Shown here: piece after piece, positions 7,334 through 14,276 of the stretch
Position numbering within the stretch: the first letter of the stretch is position 1
Layout: each line of letters starts with the position of its first letter
DNA from: Opitutaceae bacterium
GTDB taxonomy: Bacteria; Verrucomicrobiota; Verrucomicrobiia; Opitutales; Opitutaceae
NCBI GenBank assembly: GCA_025352845.1
Contig: JANXSC010000168.1
Span: 1-16,953 of the forward strand
Length of the DNA: 16,953 nucleotides
Direction of reading: 5' to 3'
Program-made: the position numbers and the translations under genes
Notes under the pieces: generated by a model
Told to the model about the DNA's origin: nothing
The model's database searches: none
Seen by the model: only the letters and a program-made list of their open reading frames with translations

Positions 7334-8236
7334 TTATACTTCGGCAAACGTCACCACGCGATTGCGCCCGCGCTGTTTCGCGGCGTAGAGCGCCTTGTCG
7401 GCCGCCGCGACGAACTCGCCCGCCTGCCGCGCATCGTTCGGCAGCGCCGCCACTCCGGCGCTGATCGTCACGCGCAATCCCGCCACACCCGCGGCCGTGA
7501 ATGACTCTCCCGCAATCGTGGCGCAGAGCCGGCTCGCGACATCGGAGGTTCCCGTCGCATCCGTCTGCACGAGCAGCACCGCAAATTCCTCGCCCCCGAA
7601 CCGCGCCACGCGATCCACCGTGCGCACTTCACGCCCGAGCAGCCGCGCGACTTCGCGCAGCACCGCATCGCCCGCGGGATGCCCGTGCCCGTCGTTGATC
7701 GCCTTGAAGCGATCCACATCGATCATGATCAGGCCGAGCGGATGGCCGAAGCGCAGCGCGCGCTCTCGCTCCTCGTCCAGGATGCGATCGAACTCGCGGC
7801 GATTCAGCAGCCCGGTCAGCTCGTCGCGCGTCGCGAGCAGGCGCAGGGCCTCGAGTGTCTCGCCGAGTTTGAGCGCGTAGCGCAGCGAGCGCTCCAGCGC
7901 GCGCGGCGTGATCTCGCCCTTGACGAGGTAGTCGAGCGCCCCCGCGTGCATCGCGGCGATATCGACACGATCTGCCGTCTCCGCGGTGAGAAACACGATC
8001 GGGATGCGGCAGTCCCGCGCGACCGCCGCGCGGATGAGTTCGAGCCCGTCGCGTTCGCCGAGTTGGTAGTCGAGCAGGCACGCCGCGAAACCGCCGCCGG
8101 CGAGTTTCTCCAATCCCTCCTCGTAGCTGCCCACCCACTCCAGTAAAAATTTCTCCCCCTGAAACGCTCCGAACTGCGCCTGCGTGAGACGAAATTGCAG
8201 GCGGTCGTCGTCGATGAGGAGAACGGTGCGCGGCAT
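7334..8236 (-). CDS. Response regulator with REC and GGDEF domains (diguanylate cyclase)
   Basis: This is a phosphorylation-controlled enzyme that should make cyclic di-GMP from two GTP. The ATG at 8236 gives 300 residues starting MPRTVLLIDDDRLQ; longer starts would run into trpA. The receiver domain (about 4-125) has DDD at 9-11, phospho-acceptor Asp56 (LLDYQLGERDG), Thr84 and Lys106 (DYLVKGE). The GGDEF domain (about 132-300) has DELTGLLNRREF (138-149), MIDVDRFKAIND and the catalytic GGEEF at 214-218. RTVD at 205-208, five residues before GGEEF, is a complete inhibitory I-site. All residues for activity and product inhibition are therefore present. It follows trpA on the same strand after 38 bp and may be cotranscribed. 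No partner kinase is in the window. Confidence 0.95.
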   Translation of the reverse strand: MPRTVLLIDDDRLQFRLTQAQFGAFQGEKFLLEWVGSYEEGLEKLAGGGFAACLLDYQLGERDGLELIRAAVARDCRIPIVFLTAETADRVDIAAMHAGALDYLVKGEITPRALERSLRYALKLGETLEALRLLATRDELTGLLNRREFDRILDEERERALRFGHPLGLIMIDVDRFKAINDGHGHPAGDAVLREVARLLGREVRTVDRVARFGGEEFAVLLVQTDATGTSDVASRLCATIAGESFTAAGVAGLRVTISAGVAALPNDARQAGEFVAAADKALYAAKQRGRNRVVTFAEV

Positions 8237-8274
8237 CGGGGAAACGGAAAAAATCTCCTCAGGCCAACGGCACG

Positions 8275-9084
8275 TTATTTCGAAATCCGTTTCACGCCCG
8301 CCGAAAGATCCGCGGCCCGCGCCGCGATGGCCGGCACGATTTGCGCGCGGTTCGCGAGGTGGTCGCGCACGCAATTCACGAGCGCGCTGCCGACGACGAC
8401 GCCATCGGCGTTGGCCGCCACCTCCGCAACCTGGGCGCGCGTGCCGATACCGAAACCGACGACCATCGGGAGCTTCGTCCGCGCCCGCACGCGCGCGATG
8501 GCCTCGGGGATATTGGCCGCCACTTGATCGCGCACGCCGGTCACGCCTTCGCGCGAGACGTAGTAGAGAAAACCCGTCGTCGCCGCGGCGATGATTTCGA
8601 TGCGCGCGTTCGGCGTCGTCGGCGCGATGATGAACACCGTCTCCACGCCGTGCGTCGCGCAGGCCTTCGTCACCTCGCCCGCCTCTTCTGGCGGCAGGTC
8701 GAGCGTGAGGATGCCGTCGACGCCTGCCGCCTTGGCCGCACGCACGTAAGCGTCGACGCCGTTGGCGAAAACGAGGTTGTAGTAAGTGTAGAAAACAATC
8801 GGAGCCTGACTGAACTCGCGGATGCGGCGCACGAGCTCGAAGACTCGCGCCGCCGTCATCCCGCCCTCCAACGCCCGCTGCGCCGCGAGCTGATTCGTCA
8901 ACCCATCCGCCAGCGGATCGGAAAACGGCACGCCGAGTTCGAGGATGTCCACGCCGTTGGCCAGCAGGGCGCGGCAGATCTCGACCGACGTCGCAAAGTC
9001 GGGATCACCCGCGCACACGTAGGCGACAAAGGCGGCGCGATTCTCGGCCTGGGCGCGGGCAAACACTTGCTGGATTCGGGACAT
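8275..9084 (-). CDS. trpA: Tryptophan synthase alpha chain
   Basis: TrpA cleaves indole-3-glycerol phosphate and channels indole to the beta chain (TrpB). The ATG at 9084 gives 269 residues, beginning MSRIQQVFARAQAENRAAFV, the normal length and start of the family. Catalytic Glu and Asp lie in ILELGVPFSDPLADG. Other conserved parts are FVAYVCAGDPD, FYTYYNLVFANGVDAYV, GILTLDLPPEE, FIIAPTTPNARI, GFLYYVSREGVTG and the phosphate-binding GFGIGTRAQV. No other trp gene is in the window. The gene is the first of a two-gene minus-strand unit with the diguanylate cyclase. A perfect TATAAT lies 150 bp upstream on the minus strand. Confidence 0.97.
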   Translation of the reverse strand: MSRIQQVFARAQAENRAAFVAYVCAGDPDFATSVEICRALLANGVDILELGVPFSDPLADGLTNQLAAQRALEGGMTAARVFELVRRIREFSQAPIVFYTYYNLVFANGVDAYVRAAKAAGVDGILTLDLPPEEAGEVTKACATHGVETVFIIAPTTPNARIEIIAAATTGFLYYVSREGVTGVRDQVAANIPEAIARVRARTKLPMVVGFGIGTRAQVAEVAANADGVVVGSALVNCVRDHLANRAQIVPAIAARAADLSAGVKRISK

Positions 9085-9233
9085 GGAGCGGCGAACTTGG
9101 CGGGAAAGCCGCGCGAATGACACCCAATTTTATCACGTCTTGCTGCGCGCATTTCTTGTCCGCGGCCCAAATCCCAAAATTCCACTCTGCCGTTCACCGC
9201 GCGATCCTTTACCCATCGCTCAAAACAACCTGG

Positions 9234-9239
9234 ATTATA
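9234..9239 (-). promoter_or_regulatory. Candidate -10 box for trpA-diguanylate cyclase unit
   Basis: ATTATA on the plus strand is a perfect TATAAT on the minus strand. It would start a leader of roughly 140 nt before trpA. No good -35 lies 16-18 bp upstream. A second, weaker candidate (TAAAAT) is at 9132-9127, which would give a leader of about 36 nt. Confidence 0.35.
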
Positions 9240-9311
9240 GGACCGTAGCCTCCGGAGCCAGACGCACCTGAGTGCATTCTAATCCGACAAAAAAAGTAGG
9301 GAGACACCCCA

Positions 9312-9340
9312 TATTCAGCGACTCGTCACTGGACTATATT
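9312..9340 (+). promoter_or_regulatory. Candidate promoter of the VPDSG-CTERM gene
   Basis: The -10 box TATATT (9335-9340, 5 of 6 matches) has a partial -35 TATTCA (9312-9317) at 17 bp. The predicted start, near 9347, coincides with the first base of the leader stem at 9348, which supports both calls. Confidence 0.5.
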
Positions 9341-9347
9341 AAGCTTT

Positions 9348-9401
9348 CGACGGAACAGGGCGATTGCGCTCAGGCCGCAAGGCACAAGGTCCGTCGGTGC
9401 C
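9348..9401 (+). ncRNA. Candidate structured 5' leader (two interleaved stems) of the VPDSG-CTERM mRNA
   Basis: CGACGGA (9348-9354) is perfectly complementary to TCCGTCG (9390-9396). GGCAC (9381-9385) is perfectly complementary to GTGCC (9397-9401). The 3' strand of the first stem lies inside the loop of the second, so the two form either a pseudoknot or alternative folds. A third hairpin, GCC-GCAA-GGC (9374-9383) with a GNRA tetraloop, competes with the second stem. The start codon follows 41 nt downstream. The pairing is seen in the sequence; a role as riboswitch or thermosensor is inference. I could not match it to a known class. Confidence 0.45.
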
Positions 9402-9442
9402 AAATAATAAATATTAAACATAAATCGAAAGCCAGAAAGACC

Positions 9443-10081
9443 ATGAATATATCGCTCGCCAAAATTATACCGCTTCTACTCGGCAGCTGCGCACTCACCG
9501 CGCAGGCCGCTCTTATTACCGGCCAAATCAATATCCAGTCGGGTCTGACGGGTGGGTTGATCCTAACCCCCAACCAGCTCGGAGCCGTCACCTCGGTGGG
9601 GGCGAGTCCGTCCTCAGTTGTCACCAGCGCAGAAGGCAGCTATCCCACCGCCCTCGTCGGTGACACTGTGAGTTTCAAGGGTTTCACCGTCGGACTAGGG
9701 GCGCAGGCAATCAGCAGTTTGTGGTCGGTCACCGATACCGCGACCGGTGGGCTCGCCGGAGGCTTCAACTACACGTTCGACCTAGCTGCGATCACCGCTG
9801 TTTTTCAATCGAGCACGCGCTTACTCATTGATGGGACCGGAACCTTGCGGTCAAACAATCCGGGATTGGACGCTACGACCGGTGTTTGGTCCTACGGCAT
9901 TCTCTCTGCCGACGGCACGGCCACGAATGGCGTCTTCTCGTTTCAATCAAACAACGTTTCTCTTGGTGTTGCTCCTAATCCTGTTACGGGCGTTCCCGAC
10001 AGTGGCAGTTCGATAATTCTGTTAGGAGTTAGCCTTCTCGGTCTCTTCGGCTTGAGTCGCCGACTTAAGTCGGTCGTCTAA
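9443..10081 (+). CDS. Secreted VPDSG-CTERM sorting-domain protein
   Basis: This is an exported protein whose C-terminal signal is expected to be processed by a VPDSG-specific exosortase. The ATG at 9443 gives 212 residues with an ideal signal peptide (MNISLAKIIPLLLGSCALTA then QAA, cleavage about 23). Earlier in-frame starts lie before the leader and are rejected. The mature part is Gly/Ser/Thr-rich beta-type sequence, with LLIDGTGTLR (127-136) and GLDATTGVWSYGI (141-153) of the kind found in PEP-CTERM-like surface proteins. The tail is VPDSG (184-188), a hydrophobic helix (189-204) and SRRLKSVV. Its function is unknown; such proteins are often linked to the extracellular matrix. Codon use is less GC-biased than in neighbours (ATA and CTA occur early). 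It has its own promoter, leader and terminator. No exosortase is in the window. Confidence 0.93.
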   Translation: MNISLAKIIPLLLGSCALTAQAALITGQINIQSGLTGGLILTPNQLGAVTSVGASPSSVVTSAEGSYPTALVGDTVSFKGFTVGLGAQAISSLWSVTDTATGGLAGGFNYTFDLAAITAVFQSSTRLLIDGTGTLRSNNPGLDATTGVWSYGILSADGTATNGVFSFQSNNVSLGVAPNPVTGVPDSGSSIILLGVSLLGLFGLSRRLKSVV

Positions 10082-10116
10082 GAGATATCTATTATTCGCA
10101 ATCAGACACTGGTTCC

Positions 10117-10147
10117 ATCGCCGACGCACTCCGTCGGCGATTTTTTG
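10117..10147 (+). terminator. Rho-independent terminator of the VPDSG-CTERM gene
   Basis: There is a perfect 10-bp stem (ATCGCCGACG 10117-10126 with CGTCGGCGAT 10132-10141), a 5-nt loop CACTC and a run of six T (10141-10146). It lies 36 bp after the stop codon. Confidence 0.95.
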
Positions 10148-10411
10148 TGGTCGCGTCGCAACTCAAGCTACAAGGGTTCATCCCGCGCCATGCGATCAAG
10201 GGAACGAAAAGAACGATTGAAAGGGTAGTGCGTGGCGATGATATGGTCTACGGCATAATTTTTGCCGCGGCTTCGCAACTTTCGTGGTCTCGTGAAGCTA
10301 TGACCTATTCGCAACCTTTGGATCCATTGTCGGTATCGCCGAGCATCGCCGCAAAGTGGGCGTGTTTCGCAGACGGTTGCGCAATTTCGTTCGGAAGAAA
10401 GCCTCAATACT
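10148..10411. other. Intergenic stretch without recognisable gene
   Basis: This sequence lies between the terminator at 10147 and the end of the cyclotransferase gene at 10412. Short open frames exist on both strands, but none has recognisable motifs or a plausible start. A weak hairpin (CGGCA 10251-10255 with TGCCG 10263-10267) is the only structure I see. Confidence 0.5.
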
Positions 10412-11269
10412 CTACGGCTTCACCTTCAGCCTCACCTCATAGATTTTCGGCCAGCGTTTGCCGGTGAGGAAGAGGCGGTCGGTCGTGGCTTCATAGGCGA
10501 TGCCGTTGAGCACGTCGGTGTCGGGGCGGATTTCGGTGCGCGGCAGAAGCCCGCTGCAATCAATCACGCCGACCACCACGCCGGTCGCGGGATCGATGCG
10601 CAGGATTTCGTTTTCCATCCAGACATTGGCGAACACCTCGCCGCGGACGAATTCCAACTCGTTCAGGTGCTCCACCGGTTTGCCCTCGCTTGTGACCTCC
10701 ACGGTGCGCGTGACGACGAACGTCGCCGGATCAAGGAAGCGCAGCCGCGCGGTGCCGTCGCTGAGAATCAGCGAGCGGCCGTCGGTCGTGAGGCCCCAGC
10801 CTTCGCCGGTATAGGTGAATTCGCGTTCGAGCCGAAACGTGTCGGCGTCGTAAACGAAGCCCTTGCCGTGCTGCCACGTGAGCAGAAACGCCCGGTCGCC
10901 GATCACGGCGAGGCCCTCGCCGAAATACTGCGGGGCGATGGAAACTTGTTTCAGCACGCGGCCCGTCTTCAGCTCCACTTCGCGCAGCGACGACTGGCCG
11001 TTGAGCCCGGTGCTTTCCAGAAAACCGCCGTTGCGAAACACGAGCCCCTGCGTGAAAGCCCCGCGATCGTGCGGCGTCGTTGCGACTACCTCGAAGGTGT
11101 AGCGCACGGGCACGCCCGCGGCCTTTGCATCCGCGCCCGCCGCGCTGTGTGGTGAAGCCGGCACCGAGAGTGCGCGCTCGGTTCCATTGCGGCCACACCC
11201 GACCAGCGCCAGCAGCGCCACGGGAATCAGCGCAGCGCAGCGCCACGAAACCGGATTTGCATTTTTCAT
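10412..11269 (-). CDS. Glutaminyl-peptide cyclotransferase (glutamine cyclotransferase), lipoprotein
   Basis: Enzymes of this beta-propeller family convert N-terminal glutamine to pyroglutamate. There are 285 residues from the ATG at 11269. The N-terminus is a lipoprotein signal with lipobox LVGC and acceptor Cys25, so the protein is probably anchored in a membrane and faces the periplasm. Family segments occur in order: PHDRGAFTQGLVF with ESTGLNGQSSLR, YFGEGLA, TWQHGKGFVYD, GEGWGLTTDGRSLILSDGTA, LNELEFVRGEVFANVW, IDPATGVVVGVID, and DVLNGIAYEATTDRLFLTGK followed by WPKIYEV. The physiological substrate is unknown. It is divergent from the M24 peptidase gene, with 49 bp between the starts. Confidence 0.93.
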   Translation of the reverse strand: MKNANPVSWRCAALIPVALLALVGCGRNGTERALSVPASPHSAAGADAKAAGVPVRYTFEVVATTPHDRGAFTQGLVFRNGGFLESTGLNGQSSLREVELKTGRVLKQVSIAPQYFGEGLAVIGDRAFLLTWQHGKGFVYDADTFRLEREFTYTGEGWGLTTDGRSLILSDGTARLRFLDPATFVVTRTVEVTSEGKPVEHLNELEFVRGEVFANVWMENEILRIDPATGVVVGVIDCSGLLPRTEIRPDTDVLNGIAYEATTDRLFLTGKRWPKIYEVRLKVKP

Positions 11270-11318
11270 CGGGGCGGTGGCTAATGCCCGCCACGCTCTG
11301 ACTCAACCTCTCCCTTCC

Positions 11319-12464
11319 GTGCCCGGAAAAACTCCGCCGCCTCCCCTCCTCTACGCCGCCACCGACCACAGCCCCGACGCCCTCTATTTCGGGCAGGTGG
11401 ACGTGCCCGATCCGTTTGTGGCGTTTGGCTTGCGCGGGAAGAAAATCGCGGTCGTCAGCGCCCTCGAATTCGCCCGCGTAAAGCGGACCTCGGACTTCGA
11501 TGTCGTCCTTCCGCTCGCCGACTACCTGAAGCGCGCCGGCGAACTTTGGCCGCAGCGGAAGCCCGGCGGCGCCGAGGTCATCTACCTCGTCGCAAAGGAT
11601 CACGGGCAGACGCGCTTCACGGTGGGCGAAGATTTCCCGGCGGGCGTTTACGAAAAACTTTTCGAGCTTGGTCTCGACCTCGAGGTCGCCGAGGGCGCGC
11701 TCTTCCCCGCGCGCGAAATCAAGACGCCCGCCGAGGCCGCCGCGATCCGCGAGGGCAACCGCTGCAGCGCGCTGGGTTTCGCCGCTGCGGAAAAAATCCT
11801 TCGCGCCAGCAAGGTCAGCGGTCGCAAGCTCGTCTATCGCGGCGCACCGCTCACGAGCGAGAAACTGAAATTCGCCATCGAGGTCGCCTGCCTGGAAGCC
11901 GGCGCCGTCTCCGCCAACACCATCGTCGCCGGCGGCGACCAAGCCTGCGATCCGCATGACCGCGGCTCCGGCCCGCTGCGCCCGCACGAGCTGATCGTCG
12001 TGGATATTTTCCCGCGCGTGACGGCCACGGGTTTCCACGGCGACATGACTCGCACGTTTCTCCGTGGTCGCGCGAGCGATGCCCAGCGCGCGCTCGTCGC
12101 CGCGGTCCGCGCCGCGCAACTCGCCGCGCTCGGTGCGATTCGCGCGGGCGTCAACGGCCGCGATGTCCACGGCAAGTGCGTCGAGGTTTTCACCGCGCGC
12201 GGCTTCGAGACGAAGCACGGGCCCAAAGGCTCGGTCGGATTTTTCCACGGCACCGGCCACGGACTGGGCCTCGCCGTGCACGAGCCGCCGCGCATGAGCG
12301 GCACCATCGACTACACGCTGTTGAAAAACTCCGTCGTGACCGTCGAGCCCGGCCTCTACTACCCGGGCCTCGGCGGCTGCCGCATCGAGGATGTCGTCCA
12401 AGTCACGACCGCCAAACCGACGATGCTCTCGCGCTATCACTACCATTGGGAATTCGCCGAATGA
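11319..12464 (+). CDS. M24-family metallopeptidase (Xaa-Pro aminopeptidase-like)
   Basis: Creatinase/prolidase-fold peptidases remove N-terminal residues next to proline using two metal ions. The GTG at 11319 gives 381 residues and is preferred because earlier in-frame starts would overlap the divergent lipoprotein gene. The N-terminal domain (about 10-130) is the substrate-recognition half. The C-terminal pita-bread domain carries all five metal ligands: Asp229 (VVDIFPR), Asp242 (FHGDMTRTF), His314 (GTGHGLGLAVHE), Glu343 (VEPGLYY) and Glu357 (CRIEDVV). His310 and His321 match the supporting histidines. The active site is complete, so it should be a working enzyme; the exact substrate is not defined by sequence. 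The stop is followed directly by a 230-bp inverted repeat. Confidence 0.9.
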   Translation: MPGKTPPPPLLYAATDHSPDALYFGQVDVPDPFVAFGLRGKKIAVVSALEFARVKRTSDFDVVLPLADYLKRAGELWPQRKPGGAEVIYLVAKDHGQTRFTVGEDFPAGVYEKLFELGLDLEVAEGALFPAREIKTPAEAAAIREGNRCSALGFAAAEKILRASKVSGRKLVYRGAPLTSEKLKFAIEVACLEAGAVSANTIVAGGDQACDPHDRGSGPLRPHELIVVDIFPRVTATGFHGDMTRTFLRGRASDAQRALVAAVRAAQLAALGAIRAGVNGRDVHGKCVEVFTARGFETKHGPKGSVGFFHGTGHGLGLAVHEPPRMSGTIDYTLLKNSVVTVEPGLYYPGLGGCRIEDVVQVTTAKPTMLSRYHYHWEFAE

Positions 12465-12465
12465 G

Positions 12466-12695
12466 AATCTGGAACCCAGGAAATCAGGGACCGGGTGCAT
12501 CTCAGTTTCTTGCCACTGCGGCCGATGGCGTGCGTAGCGCGGTCAGCCTGTCCGCGTTTTCCGGACCAGCACGGGCAGGCTGCCCGTGCTACGCTGCGAC
12601 GCGTTTCCGCTCTATGCAGCTGGCAAGAAAGTGAGCTGCGCCCGCAGGACCCGTGCGCCTCATTTTCCGATTCCTGATTTCCTGAGTTCCAGATT
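12466..12695. repeat. 230-bp nested long inverted repeat (MITE- or REP-like)
   Basis: The element fills the gap between the M24 peptidase and rfaE1. Outer arms 12466-12488 and 12673-12695 match at 22 of 23 positions. Middle arms TTTCTTGCCA (12506-12515) and TGGCAAGAAA (12621-12630) match perfectly. Inner arms 12532-12556 and 12570-12594 match at 21 of 25. Within the right inner arm, AGCACGGGCAG (12568-12578) and CTGCCCGTGCT (12580-12590) form a further perfect palindrome. No convincing coding sequence lies inside. Confidence 0.85.
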
Positions 12696-12724
12696 TGTTT
12701 CATCCCCAGCTGCCCACTTTTCCA

Positions 12725-13702
12725 ATGCGTTCCCTGCCTTCACTCCTCAAAAAAATCGACAAGCTGCGCGTCCTTGTCGTCGGCGATGTGATGCTCGACC
12801 ACTACATCTGGGGCGACGCCACGCGCATTTCCCCCGAGGCGCCCGTGCCGGTCGTGGACATCGCGCGCGATTCGTGGACCGCCGGTGGTGCCGCCAACGT
12901 CGCGCTCAACATCGCCTCCCTCGGTGCGCGCTGCACCATCGCCGGCTTCATCGGACGCGACGACGCCGGCGAACGCCTCACCGCCATTCTCCACGCGAAA
13001 AAAATCGCCACGATTCCCACCCCGGGCGATGCACCGACGATCGTGAAGACGCGCGTGCTCGTGCAACACCAGCAACTCTGCCGCCTCGACCGCGAAGCCG
13101 CGCCGGCCGCTTATCATTTTCCCGCCGCGAAAGCCGAGGCGCTCCTCGCCAAGGAAATCGCGGCGTGCGACGCCGTGATTCTCTCCGACTACGCCAAGGG
13201 TATCCTTGGCAACGAACTCGTCGCGCGCATCACGACCCTCGCCCGTGCCGCCGGAAAATTCGTCGCCCTCGACCCGAAGCCGAAGCGCACGCTCTCCTTC
13301 CACGGCCTCGATCTCATCACGCCGAACAAGCGCGAGTCGCTCCAGCTCGCGGGCATCGAGTTGCCGCCGCACACGCCGTTTCCCGCCGCCGAGGTTTGCG
13401 CGCGGCTGCACGAACGCTACGCCACCAAGCATCTCGTCATCACGCTCGGCGAAGACGGCATGCTGCTCAGCTCCGACGGAAAGATTTTGAAAACCATTCC
13501 GACCGCCGCGCGCGAGGTCTTCGATGTCTCGGGTGCCGGTGATACATCGCTCGCCGGTCTCGTGCTCGCGCTTGCCGCCGGTGCCTCGCTCGAAACCGCC
13601 GCGCACTTCGCCAACGCCGCCGCCGGCGTGGTCGTCGGTAAACTCGGCACCGCCACCGTCACACCCGCGGAACTCAAAGCCTATGTCGCCCACGGGGCCT
13701 AA
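12725..13702 (+). CDS. rfaE1: D-glycero-beta-D-manno-heptose-7-phosphate kinase (RfaE domain I)
   Basis: This PfkB-family kinase makes heptose 1,7-bisphosphate for the LPS inner core. The ATG at 12725 gives 325 residues beginning MRSLPSLLKKIDKLRVLVVG. Key segments are GDVMLDHYIWGDATRISPEAP (first residues 20-39 shown), GGAANVALNIASLGA (54-68), SDYAKG (154-159), DPKPKRTL (183-190), TPNKRES (199-205), VITLGEDGM and the PfkB signature VSGAGDTSLAGL (268-279) with catalytic base Asp273. It is a stand-alone kinase: the adenylyltransferase half found in bifunctional HldE is absent and must be encoded elsewhere. The next gene, gmhB, encodes the following step and overlaps or abuts this one. Confidence 0.95.
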   Translation: MRSLPSLLKKIDKLRVLVVGDVMLDHYIWGDATRISPEAPVPVVDIARDSWTAGGAANVALNIASLGARCTIAGFIGRDDAGERLTAILHAKKIATIPTPGDAPTIVKTRVLVQHQQLCRLDREAAPAAYHFPAAKAEALLAKEIAACDAVILSDYAKGILGNELVARITTLARAAGKFVALDPKPKRTLSFHGLDLITPNKRESLQLAGIELPPHTPFPAAEVCARLHERYATKHLVITLGEDGMLLSSDGKILKTIPTAAREVFDVSGAGDTSLAGLVLALAAGASLETAAHFANAAAGVVVGKLGTATVTPAELKAYVAHGA

Positions 13703-14273
13703 CCGCGTGGAAATCGAAAATCGAAAATCGAAAATCGAAAATTTCCGCCGCGCCCTCTTCCTCGATCGCGACGGCACCCTCATCCTCGACAAGCACTACC
13801 TCGCGGATCCCGCGGGCGTGGAGTTGATTCCCGGCGGCGCCGACGCCCTGCGCCGCGCCCGCGCGCTCGGCTATCGGCTCTTCCTCCACACCAACCAATC
13901 CGGCATCGCGCGCGGTCTCTACACGCTCGACGCCGTGCATCGTTGCAATGATCGCATGCACGCGCTCCTCGGTCTGCCGCTCCCGATCTTCGACGAGATC
14001 TGCATCGCACCCGAGGGGCCCGACGATCCGGCCGGCTACCGCAAACCCTACCCGCGCTTCGAACTCGAGTGCATCGCCCGCTACCAACTCGATCCTGCGC
14101 ACTGCTGGATGGTCGGCGATCGCGTGAGCGATCTCGAGGCAGGACTGAGCGCCGGGATTCGCGCCGCCGCCGTCTGCACCGGCAAACACGACGCGGCCGC
14201 GTGGGCCGCGATCGCGCCACCGAGCGTCCCGGTGTTTTCCAGTTTCGCCACCTTCGTGAAAACGCTGACCTGA
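13683..14273 (+). CDS. gmhB: Heptose 1,7-bisphosphate 7-phosphatase-like HAD-IIIA protein
   Basis: It probably removes the 7-phosphate of D-glycero-D-manno-heptose 1,7-bisphosphate, the product of the adjacent kinase. The ATG at 13683 overlaps rfaE1 by 20 nt and gives 196 residues; a GTG at 13707, five bases after the rfaE1 stop, is an equally possible start. HAD motifs are complete: FLDRDGTL (Asp28 and Asp30), HTNQSGIARG (69-78), Lys121 in YRKPYP, and GDRVSDLEAG (Asp146 and Asp150). The CxH...CxC zinc loop of classical GmhB is missing: only Cys107 remains in CIAPEGPDDPAGYRKP. Four tandem AAATCGA units encode residues about 10-19, and no start codon lies after them. Histidinol-phosphatase-like activity cannot be excluded, but context favours heptose. 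Confidence 0.85.
   Translation: MSPTGPNRVEIENRKSKIENFRRALFLDRDGTLILDKHYLADPAGVELIPGGADALRRARALGYRLFLHTNQSGIARGLYTLDAVHRCNDRMHALLGLPLPIFDEICIAPEGPDDPAGYRKPYPRFELECIARYQLDPAHCWMVGDRVSDLEAGLSAGIRAAAVCTGKHDAAAWAAIAPPSVPVFSSFATFVKTLT
13711..13738 (+). repeat. Heptanucleotide tandem repeat (AAATCGA) x4 within 5' end of gmhB
   Basis: There are four exact copies, followed by AAATTT. It begins two bases after the GTG candidate start (13707-13709) and ends just before the codons of HAD motif I. The unit length is not a multiple of three. Confidence 0.95.
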
Positions 14274-14276
14274 ATG

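Larger units (their letters stand above)
9085..9442. other. 358-bp intergenic region between divergent trpA and VPDSG-CTERM genes
   Basis: This stretch holds two minus-strand -10-like boxes for trpA (9234-9239 and 9127-9132), a plus-strand promoter (9312-9340) and a structured leader (9348-9401). It is clearly more AT-rich than the flanking genes from about 9280 onward, with TAATAAATATTAAACATAAA near 9406-9425. Short open frames here show no recognisable protein; the minus-strand one before trpA has a single Trp codon and is not a trp leader peptide. Confidence 0.7.

Noticed and set aside
9085..9197. trp leader peptide upstream of trpA
   Set aside because: The only open frame has a single Trp codon and no clear attenuator pair with a T-run.
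9348..9401. c-di-GMP-I (GEMM) riboswitch
   Set aside because: Only short segments resemble it. The element is too short, and the second helix with the tetraloop receptor is missing, so it is kept as an unclassified leader structure.
10147..10467. 106-codon open frame after the VPDSG terminator
   Set aside because: It starts inside the terminator T-run, overlaps the 3' end of the cyclotransferase gene on the other strand, and shows no motif.
10731..12500. 589-codon open frame on the minus strand
   Set aside because: It is antisense to the M24 peptidase, which has a complete active site, and out of frame with the cyclotransferase. The translation is low-complexity Ala/Arg/Gly/Asp sequence typical of GC-rich shadow frames.
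13711..13738. CRISPR-like array
   Set aside because: The units are seven bases, directly adjacent and without spacers, so this is a simple sequence repeat.
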